A DNA stretch of 64,000 nucleotides, from assembly GCA_963854835.1 (NCBI GenBank), contig OY978529.1, positions 12,361,139-12,425,138 of the forward strand, read 5' to 3'. Both the position numbers and the translations under genes were made by a program. Every line of letters starts with the position of its first letter. Position 1 is the stretch's first letter. This DNA comes from Megamerina dolium (Eukaryota > Arthropoda > Insecta > Diptera > Megamerinidae). This document shows positions 24,214-36,272 of this stretch, in pieces. The notes beneath the pieces were generated by a model, which saw only the letters and a program-made list of their open reading frames with translations, was not told the origin of the DNA and did not search any database.

Positions 24214-26117
24214 TTAATGAACAAAAGATTTGCGATTAGTCCAAAACGTGTGACGATTTTTAAGACAGCTCTTCTTATATTCATACATAGTTGTCCTTTT
24301 CGAAATAAAATAAAATTGTTGTGATAAAGCAATCGCAATATAACATGCTATTAAGAGTGCATAAATTGCAATTACAAATGATATTCCGAACCTGAAATAA
24401 ATATTATTCGAGAAAAATTTAAATGCGAATATTGATTTTAATTTTATAGCTTTTTCTTTTCTCAACTAAATGCACATATAAGATATTAATGTATAGAGCA
24501 GAAAAAATAACTTTGAATAGGATACAAAAATATAAATTACAGATTATTTTTGAAATTGTGTTTAAGAAATGGATTTAACCTTGTACACTGAGGTGGCCGC
24601 TATTTCTGAAATTGTGGATATTGTTTGGGACACACTCTAGAAATATGAGGTTACCCAAAAAAAAAAAAAACTAAATACGAAATTATAAGCCAATCGGATA
24701 AGATTTAGAGGTTGCGACTTTAGCTGGAAATTCGAAAATTTACTTTTTTTTTTCCTTATTTTCTAAAAAATATTATAGTCAAAATCATGCGATAAATAAC
24801 TATTTTAAGTATTTTAAAAGTCCAAATTCTTAAAAGTAAAATATTTCTTCACATTAACTCTTCTAAATTTTTGAAAAGCAATTTGAGTTTTAAAACTCGT
24901 GAAGTCAAAGTTGACGATATACGAAGAATTCTACTTCCGCGGTTGTGGATGGGTAATCGCGAGCTAGTAGTTGTGTTTCTTCAGCATATTTTAAACTTGA
25001 GGCTCTACTCGGGACCTCTAAATCTTGAAGATATAGTCTTCTTCGATGATCGTAAAATTTCATATGTAGCAGTTTTTCTGATAACTTGACATTTCTATAG
25101 GGTGTACCGCAAAAAATGAGTTTCTATCCATACTAATTATGGCCACCTTATTGTACATCTACATTCAGAACTTTTCGTTTACAGTGAACATTTGATTTTT
25201 AAAATTAGGACAGTCCAAATGTTATGCTTTCACACATTAGAAATGTTGTATTTTGAGGAAAGACAACGCGGCTCTCATTTTTAACGAGAAAAGCAAACGC
25301 CATTAGTAAAGTAATCGTAATATTTTCTAAACAGAAACTTTACTTACTCATAAATATCGTAAACATCACTGCAATCGTCAGGTAACATTATTAGTATGCC
25401 TAGTATGCGAACAACCACAAAAGGATGACACACTGCCGTCAATGACAAATTTGCTCCAAGTAAAAGCGCTAATTCAGCAAAGAAAAGTCCACCTAAGTAA
25501 TAGTTATGGTTGCTTTCCCCAATGCAACAATTAAGCCAATAACTATGATGATCTTTACGCTTTATACAAGTCCCACAAACACTACAATAGGCTGTCTGTG
25601 ATGGTGCGTTCTGTGGAGAATTGGTACAAAAGCTTTCTGTATGTCCACAACTATTAGCTATACTGACATCAAGTAATGTTGTTTGCGAATCGCACTCTTT
25701 CTCTTCTTCCATAGCAAGCATAGTTTTTTCGTCCGAAAAATGGTTTAAAATCGAATTCTTATTGGTTCGCCATAAAAATAATATTGAAATTATGGAGAGT
25801 AAAATAAATATACAGTTTTCTTCCGGCAATAACTCAAACAATGGTACAGTAAATTCGAAGAAAACAAGCATATAAACGACTGACCAAATCACGCATAAAC
25901 ATAAAAAACGAGTGCGTATTAACTTGAAGCTAATATAATAATAGATATAACCAATTAAAGCGCCCATAGATGTTAGCATTATTATAGTCATATACTCATT
26001 AATCGCAGCGACTCCAATAATGATTGGAATGAAAAGAACAGGTAAGATGTCAAGAGACAACCGCTTAACCACTTTTTTCAGTTGAACACAAATAGTATTC
26101 TGAAACGTAGGCAACAT
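24214..26117 (-). CDS. GABPI: GABPI/ZDHHC23-like DHHC-family membrane protein with DHHS motif
   Basis: Two exons on the minus strand, 26117-25348 and 24391-24214, joined GA|G in phase with GTAAGT donor and TTATTTCAG acceptor: 315 aa. Several hydrophobic segments precede a cysteine-rich domain at residues 178-199 (YCSVCGTCIKRKDHHSYWLN), then more membrane helices and a KRTTMYEYKKS C-terminal region. In active S-palmitoyltransferases the motif is DHHC with the Cys as acyl acceptor; here residue 192 is Ser. Drosophila GABPI (CG17257) is, as I recall, a DHHC-related protein that acts as a Golgi pilot for beta4GalNAcTB rather than as an enzyme, which fits the lost Cys. Orthology is inferred from architecture and motif, not a search. 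The 956-bp intron holds a MITE-like insertion. Confidence 0.8.
24586..25153. mobile_element. TA-flanked MITE-like insertion in the GABPI intron
   Basis: The ends CACTGAGGTGGCCGC and the complement of CAATAAGGTGGCCAT form an imperfect inverted repeat, each next to TA (24584-24585, 25154-25155), as for Tc1/mariner insertions. About 570 bp, no coding. Confidence 0.45.
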
Positions 26118-26525
26118 TTTACCGCAAACTCAATAATCTGTAATCTAGAAAGCTAAAATCTTAACAGATGAAAAATTAATTAATATACCTTACCTTTTTA
26201 ATATAACACAGCTACATACGCGCCCTACTGTTATCGTTGTATGGTAGAATTTATAGCCACAGAAGACAAATGATGAGTGTGGTTTCCATGACCATGACCA
26301 GCTGCAAGGCTCCAGTAAGTGATTTAATGATTATCAATTTATAAACCGAATGTTATTACTTCTACAAAATGCAATGCCTCCTTATTAAAATGTTCAATTT
26401 TTGCCATCTTTTATGTCCAACGACAATTAAAAAGATCTTTTGTTTTGACGTTTAACTTATTAATCAAATTAGTGATGAACGATATTTCTCTATCGGTGAT
26501 TTTATCACTTTTATTGAAAAATCGC
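26118..26525. other. GABPI upstream region
   Basis: Presumed promoter and 5' UTR of the minus-strand GABPI gene. No TATA box or other motif that I would defend. Confidence 0.35.
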
Positions 26526-27077
26526 TTATGCCGTGGTTATATTACCAATCAATTGAACGCTAATCATGGCGTTCATTTTTCGTTTCACCAATTTAGATTG
26601 TGGGTGGTTACACATGATTGCTGAGACGGAGGTGAAATATGCAGTTGCCAACAGCTGGTGGTAAAATTCCGCACCTAAAAATATATCAATTTTGTCAGGA
26701 CGGTTGAATGCCGGATCTGCTAGCACATTATCGCCAGGAATTGGGCATTTGTTGATATTGAGTTCTTGCGGTGGTTGTGGAGAAATAATACGGCTACTTC
26801 CAATCGTGTTGTGAAGCTGTTAATTCGAGAGTGCAAAGCAACGTTGACTCGATGGTGTACCTCGGTATTGCTTGATACAATTCCATTGATATGAATTGTG
26901 ATGGGCCTTTGCAGAAGTAACTGCAAGTTTAGCTTCCTCTTTTTTCGAGTTCTCGAAGTGTAGCAGTGTGTTGTGTTTTTTGTTGCACTTCATACAGCTT
27001 CTTAAGGAGCAATGAGAACAAAAATTGAAACATATTCGATAAAATGAGACGGAATAGGGAAAATTTGAGAAAGCCAT
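26526..27077 (-). mobile_element. BEL/Pao retrotransposon fragment
   Basis: Broken minus-strand frames read like a BEL/Pao gag-protease region. SLRSCMKCNKKHNTLLHFE is a gag Cys-His knuckle (about 26970). VHHRVNVALHSRINSFTTRL follows (about 26850), then LADPAFNRPDKIDIFLGAEF (about 26700), which matches the conserved protease-end signature of this group. Frameshifts separate the blocks. Confidence 0.7.
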
Positions 27078-27329
27078 TGCTTTAAAAAAAGGTGTAGGTG
27101 TGGAGGAATAAGATTAATTGTTGAATGTTGGTTGTTAATCGCCTTGCTCGAAAGGAATAGAATTCGAAGCGAATCTGAACCGTGAGACAGACAAGTGTAG
27201 ACCTATGAAAACAAAGTATTGGCATTATGTATAATTTAATCTTTCTTGACAGATTTGCTATAGGATAGAAGCAACATAGCAAAATGTTGCCTGAAGTAAT
27301 GAAGTTGGAAAGAACAGATGCCGGCATTA

Positions 27330-29565
27330 TCCGAATATGGCAGTTTGTCCTAGGGAACGAGTTAAAGCAGCAGACGCTGGTGGAACTCCAAGTCCGATCT
27401 GAGGACCTAGAGGAGCGCTAGAAGAAGAAGAAGTGCAAGGAGCTCTATGATGGGTTGATAGGGAAAAAGGATGTTGACCAGGACGAAGTGAACGCCAGAA
27501 TGATCACCCTCGAGGAAGATTATTTTAGGGCAAGTGCAGCCTTCTGAGAAGGAATGCAGGCACTACAGTCTAGCGAGGGTGCCGCCGCTCTATCGGTATT
27601 CCAGGTGAATGTGCCGTTCCAGCAGCACGACATCAAGAACACCTAGGCACATTCACCAAATGGCAAGGACTCAACGACCGATTTGTTGCGGCAATCTAGA
27701 ACAACGAGTACGTGCGCCAGCCTACAAATTTGCCAATTTTAAGCAATCTTTGACGGGAAAGGCATCAAAGACGGCAAGGCGCACCTACTGCGGACGACTT
27801 GCAATGAATGTTTTACATGACGTGAATGTCTAACGTGACGTTGAGGCAGTTACGAGCGAACGGACTACCAGCGGAGGACTGGGACATGTTCGATGTGCAC
27901 ATGTTGCACGATCCCTTAGACTCCCAGACGGGTAAATAATAGGAGCTGTAGAGAAAGTCGGAATTTCCGCTGACCAGCGAAATGCTCGAATTCCTAGATA
28001 GGCAGGCGGCAGCATTAGTCAATTCAGACAGCTATCGCTACCGTCAGCCATTAAAAGAGAAGGAGCCGATTACCCATGGTACGACCGGCCCCAGGGAAAG
28101 ATTGCACAGTGCAGTGCGCATTGTAGAAAGAGGTGAAGGCAAGGTAGGCAAAAAGAAGTTTCTGTGTGAGGTCCGCCAGGAAGACCACCCACTATGGGAA
28201 TGCAGCGAATTCTCCGCCTTGAGCGTGGCAGCACGGCGCTACTTTGCAGAAAAGCTCAACCTGTGACCCAACTGCCTCAAGAAGGGCTATTGTTTGAGCG
28301 AGTGTTATGCTGGGCCATGTCATCTGCACCCGCAAGGGCTACGCCATAACAGCCTATTGTGCCAAGCCATCAGGAAAGAAGTCCCAATAAATGCGGCGAA
28401 AAAAGAGCGTAGGTTCGCACGAGGGGTGCCACCTATCAGAGGCAACTCGAGGGGCGGATGCCACAAGCGCACAGGGTGGCAGGACTGACTAGCTGAGCCG
28501 GCCGCAAAGCGAAAGAGACAAGCGGCGAGAGGTCCAGCGACCCTAACACAATAGGTGTGGACAGAGAAAATATGTGTGAAAGGAAAATAATAAATAAAAG
28601 AGAAAGTTTACCATGGCAATGGTACATTCCGTCTTTTATTAATACTTTAGGTCAGGGAAAGGTTTTGCTGCCTACCGCCGTTGTACGAATTGAAGTGGAT
28701 GGCCTGAAATACGGTTCAGTACGTGCGTTACTGGACACAGGGATTGGCGCAAGTCTGGCTAGTTATCGCTTTCAACGTAAATATGGGCTTTCAGTCATAC
28801 AAACGGCGACGAGAATGATAGGATAGACGGAATACCGAAGACGATAAAAAAGAAGTCGTAGAAAAGATTTGTCCATGGTTCGACTCATCGATATATATCG
28901 AGGTGGAACTATTGGTGCTACCGAAGGAACGTGGTTGACATCCAAGATTGCCAGCGGGAGAGGCGGCTTCTGCCTCGCCGCCCATTGGCGGCTCCATATT
29001 ACTGAATATCACAAGAGACCGATTTGCTACTGGGCGTAGACGTATTCGCACGGACAATGACAACAGTCATCCCAAAAGAGAAAGATAATTTAGTGTTTAT
29101 CGAGACCACACTGGGCACAATGGCCCTTGGCTCTCATGCAACAAGAGTAGAGAGATAACCAGGAGCAATGGTGTCCACCGTGGAATATACCGAATACTGC
29201 AAACTCGAAGAAATGCTTACCCGTCTTTGGCAGCTGGACCAGATCGGGAAAACCTCAACGCACAGTACAGAAGAAGAGGAAGTAGAGTTGAACTTTATGA
29301 AAACATATTCCCGAGATCAGACAGGTCGCTTCATCGTGACAATTCCAGTGAAAGAAAATGTGAGAGACATCGGAAGCTCCAGAGAGATTGCCTTCCGTCG
29401 TTTCAAATACATAGAGAAAATACTGGAAGGCAGCCCCGAATTGAAAAAGAAATATGACGAATTCATGCGCGAGTATGAACACCTTGGTCATATGCAAGTC
29501 TCGAATAGGCCACCTGAGAGGAAGTGAGATCGTGTATTACATTCCACATCATTGCGTGACGAAGA
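27330..29565 (+). mobile_element. BEL/Pao retrotransposon, degenerate gag-pol
   Basis: Plus-strand remnants in order: a gag region with FTKWQGLNDRFVAAI (about 27650); a Cys-His region HPLWECSEFSALSVAARRYF, then CLKKGYCLSECYAGPCHLH (28190-28330); a protease-like block with LLDTGIGASLAS (28730-28770); LLLGVDVFARTMTTVIP near 29030; and a pol segment LELNFMKTYSRDQTGRF-like through YDEFMREYEHLGHMQ (29280-29500). Stops and frameshifts break every block. It is a second BEL-type copy, in the opposite direction to 26526-27077. Confidence 0.7.
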
Positions 29566-29589
29566 AGTTTCGGGGGGCATTCAATGCCA

Positions 29590-30335
29590 GCTGTCGATCA
29601 GACAAGGACATTTCATTAAATGATATTCAGTTACTTGGAGAAAAGCTACAGAGAGCTTTGCACGAGATCGTGATGCGGAAGGTTATTCAAACGTGGCGCA
29701 TTAACATATACAAAGCCTGCTCAAGCCTTACCTATATACCAGAAAGTTGGAGAAGGGTTAAGGTGGTTTTCATACCCAAGCGGGTAAGAAAAAGCTTGAA
29801 GAGGCAAAATACTCGTTACAGTATTTTAGTATCGATAGTTAATTACTCATCACTATTGTGACTGACACTATTGGCAGCATCGAAACGAATGTCAACAAAA
29901 AGAAATAAGTAATAACCAGAACAAGCCAACGAGAAAGAAAGAGAAGAATCTCGATAAAGGAAGATTCTGGGGTGTTGCCAACAGAGTATAAATAGAGCCA
30001 GTGTTGAGAAGTGAGAATCAATCTAATTCCAAACGTGATTGCGAAAACATTGATACAGAGGCAAAAGTTGCAAGTACATTAGAGTGTTATTGTAAATAGT
30101 TGATTATAAACAGAGTTGATTATAAATAGTGTTTATTAAATAAATTGTTGCAGTTATCATTAACAGAATCCAGTGATCGAACAAGGTAATTCAAATAGAA
30201 TTAAACGTTCACAGAATAAAAACGTAACAATACTTTAGACTGGTAAATTTAACTTCTTTCCTACTAAAGACACTGGAAAGATTACTAGATATCCATATTA
30301 GGTTCACAGTAAATGGACACCTTCTATCAAATGGG
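29590..30335 (+). mobile_element. Non-LTR retrotransposon RT fragment, split by a solo LTR
   Basis: YIPESWRRVKVVFIPK (29735-29785) is a non-LTR reverse transcriptase N-terminal motif. The same frame family resumes after the insertion with LVNLTSFLLKTLERLLDIHI (30240-30300). The interruption, 29814-30229, is flanked by a duplicated ATACT. Confidence 0.75.
29814..30229 (+). mobile_element. Solo LTR inserted in a LINE
   Basis: 416 bp flanked by ATACT (29809-29813 and 30230-30234). The ends are CGTTACAG and CGTAACA, an inverted pair (expected TG start mutated to CG). A GAGTATAAATAG TATA box near 29986 and AATAAA near 30140 give LTR order on the plus strand. The 5-bp duplication suits BEL/Pao or copia rather than most gypsy elements. 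A related 3' part occurs at about 45290-45473. Confidence 0.75.
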
Positions 30336-30903
30336 CCTGATACACGCACGTCACCCTTAAGGTACCGTCCTTTGTCTCATACCCCTTAGCGTTCGTAGCA
30401 GAACCGTGGGCAACAACCTGGAGCATCAGTTGGCTTCTGTGGTGTTTCAGTTCTGCGACGGTCAACCGACGGTCTGGCCCGAATTTCCCAATTATAACAA
30501 CGAGCAGTGATCCTCTGGCCTTCTCACTGTATGGTGGCTTGGGCGCACAAACCCTTGATGTACTTGGTTTGTTTGCAACAGCCGCTGCAGATTGAGAGCT
30601 AGACGGGCGATCTGTCGCCGCCAAACCCGGCTCAGCTGTTCCATCCGCACTGACGGAGAATTCGTCGGGTAGGATGAAGCCACCAAATCTGGTCCGTCGA
30701 CAACACTCTACACTGTGTACAAGCTGAGAAGATTGTGTCTTACCAGCAGCACTTTTACTCGCCACCTTAGCCGCCGCCCCAGTCACGCTCGTACCTGTAG
30801 GGACCGTTGGAGCACCGCTGTCATCCATAGTTTTCCTTCGCTTCCTTTTCAAGCCAAGCAATTTGGGAGCGGGTGTGACCTCCAAAATCTCATTGGCATC
30901 CAT
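30304..30903 (-). CDS. LINE ORF1-like protein (DUF4780-like region)
   Basis: Uninterrupted 199-codon minus-strand frame starting MDANEILEVTPAPK. The first 130 residues are Ala/Ser/Thr-rich and low-complexity. The second part has KPPYSEKARGSLLVVIIG followed by TVAELKHHRSQLMLQVV, resembling the DUF4780-like fold region often found in ORF1 of fly non-LTR elements. No Cys-His knuckle is seen, and the frame ends where it abuts a different LINE fragment. Transposon origin is inferred from context and resemblance; not a host gene as far as I can tell. Confidence 0.5.
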   Translation of the reverse strand: MDANEILEVTPAPKLLGLKRKRRKTMDDSGAPTVPTGTSVTGAAAKVASKSAAGKTQSSQLVHSVECCRRTRFGGFILPDEFSVSADGTAEPGLAATDRPSSSQSAAAVANKPSTSRVCAPKPPYSEKARGSLLVVIIGKFGPDRRLTVAELKHHRSQLMLQVVAHGSATNAKGYETKDGTLRVTCVYQAHLIEGVHLL

Positions 30904-31335
30904 GGGTGACGACCTAGGCCTTTTGGCAGACTCACTCAGAGTGGGGCCGACCGCGCCGCAAGAAGATTATCTTTCAAGTGCACAAAAAGCCTCTTCCTTC
31001 TATCCCTCCTTGCCTTACTTTTAATTTTTTATTCCCGGAACCCAATACAAACCCTCTGGAGCTAAAGAATCTGACGTTGGGAGAGAGGAGATATATAGTC
31101 AGTAGTGTTTGGGGCCTCTAGAATCCTCGACCCTGCCGCCGAAGCAGATGGATTTACATTTGAATGGGTACCACCTAGAGTATAATCCTTCAAGTTATCC
31201 ATTACTGCAAAACGGATTTAATTCGGGGCTCCTTCCTAGCCAGTTTGGTCCACAGATGACACCCACAACTTACGTCATCAATGTTGTAGAAGTGATACCA
31301 CCGCTGCTATAACCAGGGCTGTAGTAGAAGCGACC
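30904..31335 (-). mobile_element. Probable 5' region of the minus-strand LINE
   Basis: GC-richer than its surroundings and contiguous with the start of the 30304-30903 frame. Likely the 5' UTR of that element. No promoter motif identified. Confidence 0.35.
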
Positions 31336-31900
31336 GCTTCTCTGTGACAGCCCTCCAGAATCTTCTCTTATCGTTATCTAGTTTGTTCTCTTCCTTTCTT
31401 GTTGGCTTACTCTGGTTATCGTCTATTCAATTTTGTTAAAATTCGTTTCAATGCTACCATTATTCGTGATATTCACAATTAGTTATGAATAACCGTAGTA
31501 CTTAAAAAATAATAACAAGTACTTGTATATTTCGGCACATAAGAATAAAGTAATATTGTCACTACACAGCTGTAAAATATAATCTCAAACACATAGCAAC
31601 AACTGTTTCGCGCTAGTATTGCCAAGTATGATTTTGAGGTTCATACCAGTCCTTCGAATGATAATATATCCAAGCGCGTCAAAAATTTTAATACGAAGCA
31701 AAATCCACATATGTTTTTACGTGTTTGTTTTTAACTTCCTTATGGAGGGTCAAATCTTATTCTTTCCTTTTCCTCGTAAATAAATAATTTAGTTATATTT
31801 TCCGATTTGCTCACATAGCTGGCCTATGCTTAGGCGTAGGCTAGTACGTATAAAGGGAACAATTTTATATGAAAATTTTAATAAATTTGGGAAAATTTAC
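31336..31900. other. AT-rich stretch before the copia relic
   Basis: Noncoding. AACAATTTTATATGA near 31858 recurs at about 34149 after the copia pol remnant, so this may include the end of a 5' LTR. Not delimited. Confidence 0.3.
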
Positions 31901-31935
31901 AATCCTCATTTGCGAAGAAGTCAATTGTAAGTCAA

Positions 31936-34110
31936 TTGCTTTCGCGTAAGCAATTAACCAAATTGAGAATGAAAGGGGGTTATACTTTGTTATTACATTC
32001 TGGTATATTTGAGGGCCTGACACGGCAGCTAAAGTTTGCAGGAACTAATCTGGAAGAAAGTGATATACCTGCCTACCTATTTTTTACACTTTCTGATAAA
32101 TTCGACCCTCTTATAACAGCTATACATCGTATTGAAGATACGAAGGTGACAATTGGCATGGTAAAAGAGCGCTTGTTAACAGAAGAAATTAAGCTCTCTG
32201 ACAGACATGAAGGACACATAGAAGAAAATACCGCATTTTCACCAAAAAAGAAGAAATACAAGAAATTTAGCAAGAAATGCTCTAAATGCAACAAATTTGG
32301 TCATCAAGCAAAATATTGTAAACAAGGATGTGGTCGAGTAGCGAACAATAATGTTCAAAGTTTTTGTTTTATGGCTGATAATGAAGAAGGTACCACAAGA
32401 CGCGATGGAGTAATAAAATTTAAGTTAGGCTCCGGGGCAAGTGATCATCTGACAAATGAAAAGAGCTACTTGTCTGAGTCTCAAGAGCTTAATCCGCCGA
32501 TAGTCATAAACATTGCAAATTCATTGCAAATCCACGATTGCCTATAATACTCAACAAAATGGGGTTACTGAGCAATTCAATCGAACCTTAATAGAAAGGA
32601 TGAGGGCAATACTATTGAAATCACAAGTGCTAAAACGTATGTGGTGTGAAGCAGTTCTTACAGGAGCATACAAGAACAGTGTACTCCTGCAGAAAAGTGG
32701 TATGGTTCAAAACCTGACCTTACCAAATTGCGTGTATTTGGATGCAAAGCATTTGCATGGGCTCCAAACCAAGTTAGGAAGAAACTGGACTCTAAAAGCA
32801 AGAAAGCTGTAATGGTTGAATACGCTTCAAATGGTAATAGACTTTGGGCTACAGAAATTCAAAAAGTATGTACTGTGTGTGCCGTAAAATTAGACATTGA
32901 AGAAATTGTACTCCCTTCACAAATTGACAACAGTAGTCCTCAGAGCATAATGACTATAAGAACAAGTGAACGGAAGCGTCGCTGACCAAGCACGTTTTTA
33001 GATTACTTTACTGGATATGGAGTAATTTCTGTCGCCAATATGTACAATTCCAGAGAAGTTCCAGAAATCTACGGTCGAAGTGATACCAAAGAATGGGCTA
33101 GTGCAGTTGAAGAAGAATTGCAGTCAATGAAGAAGAATAATGTTTGGGAAATTGTGCAGTGTCCAAAGAGCGCCAAACTACTGAAATCGAAATGGGCGTT
33201 TTATATCAAGGAAGATGAAAATGGAATACCTATGAGATACAAGGCGAGATTTGTAGCAAAAGTTTTCTTACGAAAACTTGCAGTTAACTACAGAGAGGCC
33301 TATGCTCCAGTTGCGAAACTTACAACTATCAGAGTCGTACTTGCAATCGGTGTGCAGAAAGGGTCTCATTTGCATCAACTCGATGTGAAGACAGCTTTTC
33401 TACAAGGCCAGTTAAAAGAAGAAATTTACATGGTTGTCCTGCAACTAGTACATGCTGATAAAGGAAAAGCTTGTAGACTTTTAAAATCCATATATGGTCT
33501 GAAACAAGCTTCTAGGTGTTGGAATGAAAAATTGAACTTGCACATCCTGAAGCTAGGATTTACAAGTTCCAAACATGATTACTGTTTTTATACAAAGTTG
33601 GATTCAAAGCATGAGGATGTTCTGATCGTAATAATGCTTATAGATGGCTTACTTATAATAGGGACATTATTAAGTTCAATTAAGAAGTTAAAAGAAAATT
33701 TGGAAACATTCTTTGAGATGTTTGATTGTGGGGAGCTTAAACACTTTCTTGGCATAAAAATTGCAATTTGTGACGATGAATTAAAATTAGCTCAAGAAGC
33801 TAGTATAGACAAGCTGTTAAGTAAATTTGGACTGAATGTGAAAACACCTATGGAAAAAGGATTTCAATTGAAATTAAAAGAGATCAACACTAATTTGAAC
33901 TAATTTGAATTTGAATTTATTGACGAACATGAAGATATTTTTGAAAACAATCGAGGTTGCATCGCAATGACAAATAACCTGGATTAAACAAGGTTCAGCT
34001 AATTGGAACAAATGACCAATTATCTGACATCTTCACAAAATCATTAGATGTTACACGTTTCATAAACATATGCTTGAAGCTAGGGTTAAACGATGAAGAA
34101 GGCGCGTGAG
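31936..34110 (+). mobile_element. Ty1/copia retrotransposon, defective
   Basis: Order gag, protease, integrase, reverse transcriptase, as in copia. Seen: a gag zinc knuckle CSKCNKFGHQAKYC (about 32280); protease LGSGASDHLTNE (Asp replaced by Gly at the usual D-S/T-G-A); an integrase C-terminal part NTQQNGVTEQFNRTLIERMR and LRVFGCKAFAW; then RT WAFYIKEDENG, LDVKTAFLQGQL, LKSIYGLKQASRCWNE. The catalytic YVDD position reads LIDG (near 33640). The central integrase and RNase H are deleted. The tail LSDIFTKSLD-like sequence is at 34020-34060. Multiple frameshifts; dead. Confidence 0.85.
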
Positions 34111-34338
34111 AAAATGAAGTAATCATTTGAAAAAATGTATTGAGTTCAACAATTTTATATGAACATTTTTCACTTCTTTCTGTTCATTATATTGAAATAG
34201 ATATACCTACACCTTAAATAAATTAATTTTTTCTTTTATTTTTGTTATTGTAATTGCTTTATATAAATTTACCGAGAATATACAACTACCTTTAGTTTTG
34301 ACATCAGTAATTACGATAAAAACGTGTTGAACTAGCCA

Positions 34339-34506
34339 CTAGCCACCGACGTAGCGTACGTAAGAACATACAAAATTGCATTGATTCTCTCCGCTACGAG
34401 CAACGTCTACGTTACCGTCATACGGTGGTGAGTTTTCGTTAACACGACGTTCCCATAAGATAGGTCGTGTCAGCTGACACGTTCTACGTTTTTACGTCGG
34501 TGGCTA
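34339..34506. mobile_element. Short MITE
   Basis: CTAGCCACCGACGTA at 34339-34353 and its exact complement at 34492-34506 bracket about 140 bp of noncoding sequence. The insertion boundary and target duplication are unclear. Confidence 0.5.
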
Positions 34507-34689
34507 GTTGCAGCATTATTCACACAAGAGATAAATTGTTAGAATATACCGTTAGGAATTGGACTTGTAGTGGCAAACGACGGAAGACAATATTGACACA
34601 TATTTTGAAGAGTTTTAAATTTGATGAAAGAACACTACAAGTTAAGGTAATTTGAAAGTAGTTAATTCTTTTTGTATCAACTAAATCAC

Positions 34690-36272
34690 CATGATGGAAT
34701 AATTAAAGTTGCTGTACGTAGTGACAGGCACATTTTGACACTCCCCACGCTCAATGTTGCACTTTGGAAATACGGGAAAACGGGGAATAATATAAGGCCT
34801 TTTATGTAAACGTAGAAAAAAAACATACTTTTTTAGGGTCAAATGAAATATGGATAAGCGTAATTCTTGGTATTAAAGATAATTTATACCGTATTATTTA
34901 GAAAAACAAAAACATCATTTACCTATTTTAAATAATTTAAAATTCCCTCGAAATTACAAATTTTTTCGTATTAAAAATTAATACGAAAAAATTAATTCGT
35001 ATTAAAAAAAATGAAGTTTTCCATTCCGTTAAAAATTGATCAGTCTTTGTCAGTAAAATAAGAACCTAATTTCGATTAAATTTGTTTAATCAATTACTTA
35101 ATTTTTTATTTTTTTTTTTAACAAAACAATGGGTTTTATCAATTTTTTTACTATTTTTAACTATTGTAACAAATAAGCAAATATTTACAAGTTGATATAA
35201 TTGGAATAAAATTAATAATAATTGAAAAGAAAAAATAGATAAATGCATTTGAGATGTTTGGCCCTTATGCATAACCAGGGGATTAATATTTAATAGCCTA
35301 GACAGACGGCAGCCTAATTCCGGATTACCGAATTAACTCGGGCATTAACTGCAGTTAATCCGCATAAACTCTATGAGTTAATTCTCAAAATAAAAGAGGA
35401 TTAGGGCAATTTGCGATGGCAACACTGCTGAAAATTGTCTATTGTGAATTTCTCCATCCATTTTACAAAATATTAGGTGTGTTCGCTAACGAAAAACTTT
35501 CAACAATTGTTTACAGTTTTCAACATGAAAAGTATTGACGCACAAATAAATCCAGCTGTCAATTATGAACGGTGAATATCAATTTACAAGTTTCTGATAG
35601 TTTTCAGTTCACGTACTTCTTGTAGATTTTCTCATATCGAGAGTGATAGATGACAGAAATTGATAGTGATAGTAATGTAAGTGGACAGACCTAATAAAAC
35701 AGCAATCAGCCGTTTAGTTAATCCGCAATACTGCCGTCTGTCAGGTTATTATTTTATTCGGATTAAGTGCGCCGGTAATCCGGAATTAGGCTGCCGTCTG
35801 TCTAGGCTATAAGAAATTTTTGAATGTTTCACTTTTTTTAGATTTCAAAAAGCTGTCTTTTCATTTTCTTCTATACACTTATTTCAAAGCGAAATCGACA
35901 AAATTACCATCTTTGTTAATTAAATTTTGGAATAGTACACTCAACAAACATGGGCAGCAAAATTAAACTATCAAACTATACAACGGTACACGATGTAGAC
36001 CGGCTAATTGAGTTTTAAATTTAAATAATCTAAATTAAATATAAATTCTGAACGAAAAGGATGAAATTGCTTTTAATCCTGAAAAAAACGCCAGTAATGC
36101 ACTCCCATTGTTTTTACATGAAAGTAAATTATAAACTACTTTTTATAAATTTTCTTTCAAAATGAAAAAGTGAGTTTATGAAGAGGCATTACTAATTTGC
36201 TAGGGGAGCGAGTATTGTCAAATTAGAAAGAGATAGAATTCTACTTACAACACCTTTAATTATCCCATCATG
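34690..36272. mobile_element. P-like DNA transposon, second copy, non-coding
   Basis: Ends CATGATGGAATAATTAAAG (34690) and the complement of CATGATGGGATAATTAAAGG (to 36272). The sub-terminal sequence TGACAGGCACATTTTGACAC, then CTCCCCACGCTCAATG, is shared with 12669-13860, so it is the same family. I see no transposase frame. A 516-bp MITE (35294-35809) is nested in it. The target duplication is not convincing. Confidence 0.75.
35294..35809. mobile_element. 516-bp MITE with perfect 37-bp terminal repeats (PIF/Harbinger-like)
   Basis: The left end starts TAGCCTAGACAGACGGCAGC; the right end is its exact complement over 37 bp. TAA lies on each side (35291-35293, 35810-35812). No coding capacity. 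The perfect ends suggest a fairly recent insertion into the P-like element. Confidence 0.85.
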
